Below the pieces are notes generated by a model. That model worked only from the letters and a program-made list of their open reading frames with translations. It ran no database searches and had not been told where the DNA came from. From NCBI GenBank assembly GCA_034620365.1, contig JAQGEQ010000010.1, positions 682,001 through 746,000 on the forward strand: a stretch of DNA of 64,000 nucleotides, given 5' to 3'. Made by a program: the position numbers and the translations under genes. This DNA comes from Pegea sp. RAD2-039 (lineage: Eukaryota > Chordata > Thaliacea > Salpida > Salpidae). Positions 35,080-48,179 of this stretch are shown here, in pieces; the first letter of the stretch is position 1; every line of letters starts with the position of its first letter.

Positions 35080-38000
35080 AGGTCTGATTTTTTTCAAGTT
35101 TTCTGAAACTATAATAAACGAATTTGTAACAAAAGTAATTGACTGATTTCTGTTTGATTTACTTTATATAACTTTGCCGTTATATAAATATTTTAATATC
35201 AAGTATTTAGAGTTATTTAAATTGCCTAAATTTTTTGTTTACATTGATGAAATTTTTTACTATGTAATAAACTGAATTTCAAAAGCATTAAGATCTCAGT
35301 GAAAATACTGAATGCAATAAAAAAAAATTTTAATTTAAATTAAACAGAATTTATTTACTTAGCTCAATGAATCTTTAAAGTCAAGAAATTCAAAGTTAAT
35401 AGATTTATAAAAGCTTTGTAAAGTCTTTTGCTTTAGAGAGTGTTTTTATCCTTTTATCAAACCAGTTTAAATATTTTTAAACAACTTTTAAGAAATTGAT
35501 TACATTTTTTTATTTAATCGAAATTATTGATCCAAATGAAGAAATTGCAATGTAGATAATCTTTAGGAAATAAAGCTAAGCACAGAAATTATGCAAAAAT
35601 ATAGAGAAAATGTTAAAGTAAAATAGATAAATAGAATTTATTGTTTTCATTTAGGAAAAAAATGTTTTTTTTAAGTAAGCAGCTTTTAGAGGTTTGTGTT
35701 TTTTTTAAATATAAATTCTATAGTTTTCAAAACACCAAATGTTGAAAATAGATATAAAAACTGACTTTGTTTTTGTAAAAGTTTTCCAAAATACAGTTCT
35801 TAAGTTTAAAAATGTTTTTTTTTTTCAAGTTTTAAAGCTTTTTTGATGAACTTTGTGAACTGAATCAGTGAAAGAAAATTTATGTGAATTCGAAAGCACG
35901 CACATTGAATTAGACCTAACTGCTAGCCCTTGTTATTATATAATATATTGATAATAAAGTTATGATAAAGCGATTTCATTCATTTTTACCTAAAGTATTT
36001 GTCAGTAGATTCAACATTTCAAACTTACATTTTGGTTTAATTCAATTCTAGATTGTATTTGTTGCCAGTTTTTATGAAGATCTAATATTCAAAATCAAAA
36101 AAGAGCATCCGACATGTGACTTGATAATTGCTCACCTGTAATCATTTTGTAAACATACAATTTATCAACTTAACAACTTTATCAACAAGTTAGAGTGAAC
36201 AAATATTTTAGTAGATTTTTTTAAAGTTTCGATCATGCAAAAGATGTAATTGGAAAATTGAACTAAACTTATTCCAAATTAGGAATTATTGTGTTTAACC
36301 AGCCTTAAGAAGCAGCCTAAACTTTGCAAAATGTAATCTGACTTAAGTAACTTCAAAATCTGATTATTATTTATGTTATGATTATTTATACTATAAAATC
36401 GGATTTATCCCAAAATATTAGGTCGGATACCTAATTGGTCAGATTATAAGATAGTTTTTAGAACTAAAGATCATTAGATAGTGCAAGCAGATTCATTTAA
36501 CTTTTTTACATTCTTTTTTTTTAATTGTTCACAACATTTTGTATCTTATATGCTCTCTGTAGTTAGAAAAACAAAAATTATCTGACTTTATATTTCTTAT
36601 CACTTCTTAGTTAAACAGATTAAGATCTTCTACATTAAAATCTAAAAATTAGTTGTAATCTTGTTGAAAATTGATTAAAAATATTAATATGTTAACCACA
36701 ACTAAAAAGTTTCTATATAGATTAACCAAGCACATTATTTTTATTTTTTAACCAACTGTTGACTGCTTTCATCAACAAATACTGAAGTATTTGAAATAAC
36801 TACAAAATAAATATATAAAACTATTTGACAAAATTAAAACTTAATGCTTAAAATTTAACATTATGATATATAATAAATGGACATATAAAAAAAGCATATA
36901 ATTAGTTTACTTTGATAAAGTTGAAAAAACTTTGTTTTTCTAGCACTAAATTAATCTTAATCAATATTTTTCATAGTTTAAAGTGGTAAAAATCTACATT
37001 AGATATTTCATAAAACACATCAAATAAAATGGCGTATATTTTTTTCTGCTTTAAAAAGTTTAAGCAGTAACTGTTTTTATGCATAAAACAACTTTTGAAA
37101 TATTTCTGACGTAGAATGGAATTTCTTGTAAAAGAATTAGTTTTTAACATATTTAATTTAGTTAAAAATTGTGAAAAAGATTTTAAGTTGGTAAAATATT
37201 ATTGAAAAGGTTAGTTTAATTTATTTGATTGGGGGCAGTAAATGCAACATAGAATGTTTAATACAAAATTGTAATTAAGTAAATAAACAAGAAGCTGAAG
37301 AAATTGAAGCCTTGATTTTTAAAACAATCACAAAATCAAATAAAATTGTTTAAAAAGCTAACAAGTTTTTTTTTAATATAATATTAGAAAAATAACTCTG
37401 TGAAGTTGGTTAATTGAAAGATAATAAAAATGTAAAAGAAATTTGATGTAATATTTTGATTAAAATGGTCATCTTTCTAAACAGTATTACAAAAGTTTAA
37501 AAAGTAGAAATAGAATAAAAACTGTAAAAGAGTTTTTGGGAACTTATATGCAGTCATATATGTATATCGATATATGTAGTTATTTTATTAAAATCAAAAC
37601 AATAATAATATTATATCCAAAATAAAAATATTCTATTCAATTCAAGAAAAGAAAATATTATGAAATTTTTTTTCTTTTTTTGTAACTATTTTAACCTAAT
37701 GTGTTTTGCATTTTTCATGTAATAACACTCAATTATGAAAATCTTGTGTAAGTGCATAGCATATATATAGAGAGTGAAAACGTCTTTAGCTTTAAGCAAC
37801 GTTGAGAAAGAGTTTCTATACTGAGCTCTTTTTTGTACTTATGTAGTATATTATAAGAAGACAAGCTACATTAAAGCTTTATATCATCCAAATTTATTTG
37901 GTAGTGAGCAGATCAAAATAAATTGACTGTGTAGAATTTTAGAAAAGAATCAATAGATGTTAAATGTATTATTGCTATGCGCAAAGTTGTTCTCTACAAC

Positions 38001-38279
38001 CTAACTTTTTGTGGATACCTTATAAGATTGATTAATTTTAAAAATATATTTGTTTACTTATAATTAAGATTATGTGTTGTCTTTGAATTTAAAGCTCCTT
38101 AACTCGGTATGTTTGAAAAGTTGTTGTAAATATTTGATGAAACTTTTTATATTATTAGTTTGAAACTGTGCTCACTATATTTTTAACTTTTTAAAATCAA
38201 ATTAAATATGACAAAAAAACTCTGTGTTTAAATTACAGTTTCTTACTTTCAGTTGCTTTGTAAGGTTTTATTACTCAGT
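35080..38279. other. Intergenic AT-rich DNA (3.2 kb)
   Basis: Long run of AT-rich sequence in which I found neither exons nor clear repeats. Confidence 0.45.
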
Positions 38280-41200
38280 ATGAAGATTGTTTTTCTGATA
38301 GCTTGTGCTTGTTTGTTTCTAATGAAACATGCAGTAGCCCAAAACTCAGGTAATAACAACATGTGTACTTTATTTAGTTGTAATATTGATAAATGAATAT
38401 ATAAGTCAAAGTAACCAAATCTATTTACTTTGTTAGCAAAGTATATCATGACTTTTCCTCATGTACTTAAACAATCTTATAAGCCACTTAGTAACTGAAA
38501 TAATAATAAAATTTCAGTTAATATAAATCATTTTTCAAAAGTAGAATTTAAACACCAAATTTCGGTTAAAAAGTTTCTTTATTAATTTATTAAGAATAAT
38601 CCACCATAATATTTGTTGCTTAGAAAACGAGCACTGCGGTTCTGTGCGGTATATTGAAATGGATACTGGTAGATGTGTCTCAAGATGTGGTAATACGTAC
38701 CTGACACATCGAATATCCAGAAACGAGGTCCAATGCATTCGTAAGTTTATTTCTGTGGTTAATCTCAGTATCTTTTATTTGGAATTTGACAAAAAATACC
38801 AAAACTATTTTTTAAATAATTAAAGTTTTTAAAAAGGTCGAATATTCTATTAACTGATGAAATAGTTATGTCATTGGCCTACTTTCAGTCTAAAAGAAAA
38901 CAGAAAAAGTTTACTGTGCTTTCAAAATGAAAATAAGAAATATAATTAGCCCATTTCAAACTTTTAAACTTTTTTAGTATCTTATAATCTTTTAATTGTT
39001 TAGCTATTTATAATTTATTGAATCAATTTGAATAAAAATTTGACTATTTACATTTACAACTTTAGTTTTATTAGATATATCTAATTCTTACAAAAGGTTC
39101 TTAGTTAAGAGCTTTTAGAGTATTTTCTTTTGACTTTTGAGTTCTCCAATATTTGATTAGCTAACCTTTAGAAATATTTCATAAACTGTTATTATGATGA
39201 TCTAAACAAATAAACTAAATATCATTAAGTAAATAGTTGAATATATGACTATTGAAATCTTTTTTGTATTTTTTAGCTTGCGAGTCACCTTGCAAAACGT
39301 GCGTAACAGCAAGCGACTTTTGTGCGTCATGCATCAATGGCTACGTTCTAAGAGATAACAAGTGTAGAAAAATACGTAAGTAAATTAGGAACGGAAAAAA
39401 CAATCTAGGATTAAAAAATCGACGGGACTTTAAACTCAACCATCATTCAACTTTTATTTTAGGAAAAACTAAAAAATGTAAGCGTTTCCGTGAGCTGGAT
39501 ACTGGGAATTGTGTAAAGAAATGCTCCAGTAAATACCTCCCTGTGAAGACAGGGCCTAGAATGGGTGAATGCAAACGTGAGTTTGAGTTTCTATTTAAAT
39601 TTGTATCAAATACTTTTAAGTTTGTATTCAGTTAAAAATAGAAAAATCTATCTCTAAATTTAAACTTAATTTTATCAAATCGTCAAATATATTTTCACCA
39701 TTTAACTATTTGCTTATCTAAAATCATACTATACAAACCCTTATCATAGTTTAAAAATGTTTAAAAGTTTGAATTTATTTTCAACATTGGCATAATATTT
39801 CAAGTTATATCGAGTAATAGCTTCTATTTCAGAAAAACTTACAAAATTATTTTTCTTCTTATTCTATCTTTTACTATTTCCTAAACTAAATCCCATAAAA
39901 TCTTCACTTGCGATCCATCATAAAAGAGAGAGTAATTAAATTGAAATCATGAAGTAAATATTTAAGTAGATTAATAACTGAACTAGAATGATTCATTTTC
40001 ACTTGCTCATTATTCCAGCGTGTCGGTACCCTTGCAAATCATGCAGACGAACTGTAGGATACTGTGAAAGTTGCATGATGGGATATTCTAAATTTGCTTG
40101 GGGTGTCTGTAAAAAGTATATGGGTAAGTGCTTAAGTTGAACTACATAAATCAGATAATCATGTTATAATTATGTTTGATTTCAGACTTGGATGATGAAG
40201 TAGTCATACAAAACTCCAGATGCAAAGCTCAAAGGTTTCTTGAAATTGATACTAATAAATGTGTAAAAAAATGTAAGCAAGGATACTTAACCGTCGAGAC
40301 AAGAAAACGATTTGGAGAGTGTAGACGTGAGTTTATTTTTTTATTTAAAGAATTTAAAATAATTTCTAATTTTTACTGGATTAAAGGTTTTTAAGAAAAG
40401 GCTTTTAAAAACTGACTAATTTGTTTTAACAAATGCAAAGCCATTTTAGTTGCTGACCACAAACTAAATTGCTAAGTTTAGTCCCAATATGTCTGTGGTG
40501 GTTGAAGACAAAAAGAACAGTTTGCAATAAGAAGCTAAAAGTTGCATAATTTTGAAAATAGAGATGACAAGCTTCTTCTATAAGGCAGAACATTGCTAAC
40601 AAGATTAATAATGTCATAAATAATAAAGAATCTTTATAAATATCTTTAACTTCAAACGATAAGAAAACTGTTTTTGCTAATATGCATTTGTTTAAACCCT
40701 TCAAAAGCTCATTGAAACTTTAATATGATAAATTATAAATACAATTTAAAGAAAGTTGAGTAAAAAATTAGTTAGAATTTTGAAATCAAACTATTTTATC
40801 TTTATTTGTTTATTCTTGTTTTCTTAGTCTGCGATTCATCTTGTAAGACATGTGTAACAAGTACAGACTTTTGTGATACTTGTCATGATGGATATGCTGC
40901 AGAAAATGGAAAATGCTATAGAATACGTGAGTACATTATAAATCTAACAGATCAATATAACTTTTATGAAAATATTAACAATTTGGTTAAACTTCAACAC
41001 AAATTATTTTTGGTTCATATGCAGATATTCCACCTAAATTTAATGAGGAGTGCGAATCTGGGATGTACCTTGAAGAAGATACTGGTAATTGTGTTCCAGG
41101 TTGCTCTGAAGGTTATGTAGCAAGTATAACAGATCAAGTATTTGGAAAATGCACCCGTGAGTTAATCTTTTATCGAAAAGTATCTTGAATGTTTCTAAAG

Positions 41201-44200
41201 TATTTTTATAAAGTGGATAAAACTCTTTAATCAGCAAAAGTAACTCTAAATATTAAAATTTGAATAATTGTAAAAAGTAAGTTGGAAACTTACTTGCTTG
41301 TTGCTTAAATGCAAATAGTAGAAGTATATTTTGTTGTAACAAGAAAGATAAGAAATTTCATCTATAAAGTCAACCACTTTATATCATTGGCAAAATTGAT
41401 CATAAGATAAATGATAAAGTTTTCACTAACAAAATTTACTGTTTGAAATTTAAATATTTTTGTATACTTTCTGTATGAAGCATTTATTGCTTAAATGAAT
41501 TTCACAATAATTGTCTGGTAACTTTTAACGTGATAGAAAAATAAATAAATTTATAAAAACAAATTAATAGTGAACTAAATAAATATAAAATAAGTACAAA
41601 TATGAAAAAATTTGAAATTGGAATTTTTCACTTTTACTTTTTAGGCTGCAAATCACTATGCAAGACATGTCAAGGATTACCAGACTTCTGTACAACCTGT
41701 CATTACGGCTATAAAATACATAAAAATAAATGTGTAGAAATAGGTGAGAAAAATCAACAATCTATTTTCAAAATAACCGTGTAATTAAAATTGCTAAAAT
41801 TGAATGTAAAATGTTATGTCCAGCGAACCAAACGATGGTGGTCCGACGTTGTGACCCTAGGATGTATTTTGAAGTTGATACTGGTAATTGTGTGAGAACA
41901 TGTAGTGAAGGATACATTGCTGTAGAGACTGGTTTTGAAGCCGGTGAATGTAGACGTAAGTTTTCTTATTTTCACTTGATTTAAAAAACAATTGTAAAAA
42001 GTGACTAAAATTGCTTTAATTTTCAAAAACTAGAACAATTCCTAGAAAAAAATAATCTGTTGAGAATAATTTCAGCACTTTAGTTTTATTTCTTAAGTCT
42101 AATATACTCATTGCCGGTATCATCTATTTCGAAAAAAAAGTTTTTACAAAAAATTTTTAATTCAAAAGGATGCTAAAAGTTCTTTTTTCTATAGTATTTA
42201 TTTATAGAGATCTTATAAAAGCTTTCTTAAGTATAATAAATCACACAAATTAATGAAGCAATATTGAATGAAGAGTTTAAGAATGAATGATAAAACTGAA
42301 ATCATCGATTAAATCTATTTTCTTTAGCTTGTGAGTCACCTTGCACGACATGTGTAGGAACTACATACTTCTGCTTAAGCTGCATTGAAGGATATGCTCT
42401 AGACAAAATGAAATGTCAAGCAATAAGTGAGTGGGTCTAAAGTTAAATTTCAATCTCGTTTCAAAACACTTGTTACTTATCTTTAAAATCGTTTTCCAGG
42501 TAGACCTGCTGTGTATTATACACGGTGCGACGCTGGAATGTTTCTCACAACTGATACTAATGAATGTGTAGCCGTTTGTGATGAAGGGTATCTCACTGTG
42601 AACACAGGTGAAGAATATGGTGAATGCAGACGTAAGTTTCTTTTTAAGTCTAAAAAGTTGTTGATAGTTATATATTTTTAGTAAATATCTGAGAGTATTT
42701 TTACAAAATGGCTAAAATGCTTTGACAAATCAAAATCTCCTCTAACTATAATAATTAGACCTAACCGTTAAATTGTGTTTCGACAAAAATATATTTGATA
42801 TCTAAAAGCAAACTATAGAAGATTTATTCTTGCTTGAAAAATAAAAAAACTTTTTGATTTAAAGTTGTAATCACCACTGCTATAATTAATAATGACCTTT
42901 TAAGTGGTAATAAGCCCTAATGCTTTATTTTGAAAAGCTTTTTAATTTTTTATCTATTTGGTAATATTTACTTCAACAAATGTTGCAAAATCACTACTGT
43001 ATCTTTATTGCTAGAAATTATAAAACTAAATTAAATACATTAAAAGTTTACTTCAGCAAATGAATAGTTAAAGCAAATTATTCTGTTTTCACTCGTTTAC
43101 TTTTACTTTTTTAGCCTGCAAATCACCTTGTGCAACTTGTCGAAAAAATACAGATCAATGTGAAACTTGTATTGAAGGCTATTCTTTATTTCTTAGTAAA
43201 TGTGAAAGAAAAAGTGAGTATATCATGAATTCAGTAATCAATTTAACATCAAAATAACAAATATTTATAACAGTTTAGATACATCGTTCAAACACAGTAC
43301 TAAAATTATTTTTTGTATCATGACTAGATGTTCCAGAGGTGTATAACCAAGAGTGTGGACCTGGGCGGTTTATAGAGCTTGATACTGGTAGGTGTTTGAC
43401 AAGATGTCTTGATGGGTATATTACTAAACAGACAGAAAAACCTTTTGGTGAATGCTTACGTAAGTTTTGTTTTATATTTTAATACATTTTAAAGTTTTTC
43501 AAGTTTAGATTTTGTTAAAAATTAAAAAAATATATATTTTCATAAAGTGACTAGAATTTCTTTACGGATTAAAACTAATGTAACTGCTTTGATTAGATTA
43601 AACTATTAATTTTTAATTTGATTTCAATCTTTACTATTCATCTCATTTTCAGAAGTTTTGCAAATTTATTTTTTGACTTTATTGAATTTAATATTTTGTT
43701 TTTACTTAATATGAAAACTTAATTAAAAAGTCTTTTACAATAATTTTATAAAGAAAAGATTGAAAAACTTTAAATGAATCATTGACAAGATTTAAAATCA
43801 AAATGATCAAATTCTATTTTCTTATTTTATTAAGCTTGCTATGCAACCTGCCAAACATGTGAAGAAGACCCAAGTATATGTACATCCTGCAAAGAAGGAT
43901 ATTCTCTATTTATAGGCCAATGTACCAAAACGCGTGAGTTCAATATCCATCCTAGTTTCTCTAAATGTTTATAAGACTTTAAATAAATAGCAATAAGACG
44001 CTAAAATATGTTTTATGTTTAGTGCCCCCATACATAACCAAACGATGCCGTGCTAAGAAAATTCTTATGGAAGATACTAATCGCTGTGTAAGGAAATGTC
44101 CTGAGAGATACCTCACAGTGAAGAAGGATGGAAAAAGTGTTGCATGCAGGCGTGAGTTTGTAATTGAAACATTTTGGGAGTTTTTTTGAAATTTATCTTT

Positions 44201-44616
44201 ATTGTAATATTTTTTAAGTCTGAAAGACTTCACTAAAATACATTTTTAAGAAGATTTTTTACTTTTATTTTTTAGGCTGCGATTCTTCTTGTAAAACATG
44301 CAGCGGATTCATGGACACGTGCACTAGCTGCCATGAAGGCTATCTTTTATTTTATTCAAGATGCATACAAATAAGTGAGTATAAACTATCAATCATAGAA
44401 TAACTAACTTTAAATTTAAATTTTTGAATAATGTAAAAATAACATTAATTTTTTATTTAATCTATAATCCTATATTTAGATATACCAGAGAGTATACCAG
44501 ACTGTAGTCAACCATCTAGATGTAAAGAAATATTTGCACAACTTGATGGAACCATCAATGACTCTTACGCGGAACAGTGTCTTGAAAGATACAACAGCCA
44601 TTGTCAAGCTTCTTAA
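38280..44616 (+). CDS. Secreted cysteine-rich protein with eight alternating furin-like module pairs
   Basis: Predicted 677-residue extracellular protein in 18 exons: 38280-38349, 38624-38740, 39277-39375, 39463-39576, 40019-40123, 40186-40326, 40828-40926, 41025-41156, 41645-41743, 41824-41955, 42328-42426, 42500-42631, 43115-43213, 43328-43459, 43835-43933, 44023-44151, 44276-44374 and 44480-44616. Exon 1 is a signal peptide (MKIVFLIACACLFLMKHAVA). Then two module types alternate, one per exon. Module A (about 38-47 aa) has C, FxExDTGxCVxxC, GYxxV and GEC. Module B (33 aa; seven of eight exons are exactly 99 nt) has CxSPCKTC, DFCxSCxxGY and a last C, as in furin-like (FU) repeats. The last exon carries a unique four-Cys tail ending QAS. 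All internal exons are phase 1-1. No membrane helix is visible. Function unknown; FU repeats occur in receptors and secreted factors. An acceptor-like site ends at 38252. Confidence 0.93.
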
Positions 44617-47600
44617 ACTCAATGATGTTTATATTGTAAGTGATAGTTTGTTTGATATTGTAGTATTGTTTAAAGCTTTATAAAATTTATTTCTATTATT
44701 ATAGAATATTTTGAGCATTTAAAATTGAATAAGAACCTTTAGTTTCTTTTTTAAATGAAATAACCATAATCTATATAAAAGTTTAGATCTAAACAAAGTA
44801 AATGTACAAATATTGAGTATTAGATAAATAATATAACTCGCTAATATTTATCATTAAGACCTCGAAGTTAAATAAAAAACATTATTTTGTTAAATGAATG
44901 ATAAAAAGATTATAAATTTATTACATAATCCAAAAATAATTAATTATCGATTCAAATAAAATCGTAAAAACGGTTGTTGTATCTACAAATCTACAAACAC
45001 AAAAATTAAACATGACTTGTACAAAGCAAGTTATTTGAATTTTTGCAAAGTAAACACAAAATCTGTAAATTTAACAAGGAATGCATAGTTTGAAATATCT
45101 AGAAATCATTAAAATTGTTAAAGGTCTTTTTTGTTAAAATATGTAATTAGTAATTGACTTCATTGTTGAATTCTAATTTATTGCTTTTATTTTAATAAAG
45201 GATCTGAAGAACTTAAACTGATGCTTATCAGCTTACTCAGATGAATCAGATGTAAAAGATGGAGAAAGGTTGTTAACTTTGTTAAATTAGAATTCAATTT
45301 ATTTTCAAGTACTTTTTTAGTAACATTTTCTTACTTTTCTTGGTGTTTTCTGGTTTTCAAAAATATCTTTCTCCGTTTTTATGCTATTTGATAAAGATTT
45401 AGACATAATAAAATTCATTTAAACAACTGTGCACGAATTAATTGGTTAATCATCAGTAAGCGATTAAGATATGAGTTTTATTAATTGGAGCATAAGTTAA
45501 ACATAATAAAGAAATTAAATCAATTAAACTAAAATAAGTTTCGTTTATTACACTTTTTAGTTTTTCAAACAACTTTTAGTTCTAAAACTTTGATTACAGC
45601 TGAGATGCTTCACAAACGAAAACAATTTTCAATTTACTTCATTCATTTCAAATCTAATTTCTTGAGCTTTGAAACTTTATCTTAACTACCACTTGAAATT
45701 TGAATGATGCTTGCAAATTGTAAATAGTGAAATAGAATTTATAGATTGACATGCTATAATCGCAATTGAAAAAGCTCTATGACATCTAAATTCATAGATT
45801 TATTTCACATCTCAAATCCAAGTAGGGAATCAAAATCGACTAAATTCAAAATATCTTTTATGAAATTTGTTTTTTTATAAAATCAAAACTTTGTTAAACA
45901 ATCAAGTGTTTTTATGCAATATAAATTAGTTACTTAGTAAATTGCTACTTAGCGAGAAATTTCTGATTTCATTCGTAGATCTTACCGCCAGCATTGTATT
46001 AGTATCTTTAATTTTATGACAAGGAAAAGTTCATAAAAAACCCAGGTAAAAGGGTCTAGTTAGTCTGGCCAACGACAACACTTCTAAGAGACACAAAACT
46101 CCCAATCCAAAGCCGGAGTTTGAGCCCCGTAGTCACTGTACTCAGTGTCGTTCTGACAGTTCCTGCAACACCAGCTAGACGCAGCAGTATCAGTAAGTCT
46201 GTTCTGATGAATAAAATTGTCGGTGTGGAGAGTGGAATCCTACTGCATGGGCAACAACTAATTATCTAAAATATTACTGTATTACACATCGAAAGTACTG
46301 TAAAGTCGATACTCTAAATGTTAAATGCTTTTATTTTATGTACCGATTTGTTATAAGCTTCGTAAGCTGAATTTGTCATTGTAGAAAATTATTATGACTA
46401 GAAATTTGGTCAAACTTTCTTTTTAAAACTAGATTAGTTTAGTGTAAATAACGATTGTAGTTGAAAGTAACAAATATTAATTATTGAAGTTTTGGCTGAT
46501 TAACTTTGTAGCATCCATTAATAATGACATAGAAATAGTTAAATATATCGTTACCTCATTGTATCAAATGGGTCATGAAAATCTAAAATTTCTTTAACTA
46601 ACTTAGTTTTGATTGCTATTTTCAATATCTAATTCTTCAAATATATTCAGTTCAATTTTATTAAAACTAACAAACATTAAAGCGTAAATGATTTGTAAAA
46701 ATATTTTAGTTTAAAGATTGTAAATTAAACACAAGGTATAGATAAGAGATGCGTTTTATTTGGATATTTTAAAGATCGAAATAGTCTTTAAAATACTGAT
46801 TGCTATTATGGTCATTTACTATTTAAATTAGTTTCAATACTTAACATTTTACTTTTTTACTTAATGAAGAAACATAAATAAAATCCAGTGTTGAAATTGG
46901 TGGTTAATCAATTCACAAGAGTGAAGCTAATCATGGAAGATAATAAAAGATTTCAATATTTGTAAAAATTTTTCCTTCTTCCTTTTAATATATTTAAGAA
47001 AATAGTTTTTTTCTTGACATTTGAGGTAAATTTAGTTCTTTTTATGGTGTTTTCAAATCTTTAAACATACCTTCTTAGCTTTTTCTTTTATCTTCTGGTA
47101 AGATACAATTATTTTAACAGCTAAGAATACATATTTGTTACTTCAATTTTTTTATAGAAATTCAGTTAATCATGATGATTAAGTCATTAAACCAAAATTT
47201 ACTTTCTAAAATTTGGCAATAATATTTGAACAGTAATATTTTTATAATGTTAAATGAAGTTCAATAAAATATTTGCTGTTTTAGAAACTCATTTAATTTT
47301 TATATAAAGTATCTCAAATATTTGATGAAATTAATTAATATTAATAATTAATTCAATATCAAAATTTTTTAATGTTTTCAAAAAGCACAAAATGATTCAA
47401 TCTTAAATGAGTTTACAAAAAACTTAAAAAAAGTTTAGTTAAAAAATCAATTTCAAACTTCACTTAAATAGTTTTAATCAGAAAAATTTACTTAATTAGG
47501 ATTTTTAAAACAGTTTTATAAATTTGATACCAAAAGTTTCATTTGAATTTATTGTAGTAAAGTAAATATATTCAAGAATAATTTCAAGATAATGAAACAG

Positions 47601-48179
47601 GTCGAAAAAAGCAAAAACAACAAAAGCAGTTGACCAAAAGATCAAATGTATTCACTTTTCGACAGTTACAATTTTGAAGATCAACATCAGAAAATAGCAA
47701 ATTAAGCAAGTGTCAGATATTTATACAAATTTTAAATAGCTTCAGTAAATATGGAATCAAAATTAAAGCTAAGTTGCAAGCAATATTCAAAAATTGTTGA
47801 CAAAAGCAGATCTATTTTTCACTGGGACAATTTGCATTCAGAAATGTGCTGCTAAAACAGAAAAAATGAAAACTAATACGTAGCTCTGCAAATCAACACA
47901 GCTGCTTTGCCTCATTGCAAAGATTGGAGTGAAAAAATGATGATAGTCACGTGATTAACTTGCATTTCTTCAATTTGTTCAAAAATCCTGTGAAACTTTG
48001 TGACACAATCATAGTTGGTTTAAATCAACATTGAATCAGCATTTAACGTGATGCTTTCACCTAATAATCAACTGATAGTTAGGTGGTAGAAAAAATTAAA
48101 AATAATTAGTTGTATAAAATGAGATGATTCGACAAAAGCTGAAAATAACAAAAAATGAAAAAAGGCTGAAGTAATTGCA
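44617..48179. other. Intergenic, with a possible 3' UTR intron and a SINE-like copy
   Basis: Twenty bases after the stop of the cysteine-rich gene comes a strong donor (GTAAGTGATAG at 44636). An acceptor-like TTTAATAAAG ends at 45200, so the 3' UTR may be spliced. The remainder is AT-rich; the repeat at 46070-46266 lies inside. No other gene seen. Confidence 0.45.
46070..46266 (-). repeat. Short dispersed repeat, second copy
   Basis: Reverse-complement partner of 3616-3815. See that entry for motifs. Confidence 0.75.
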
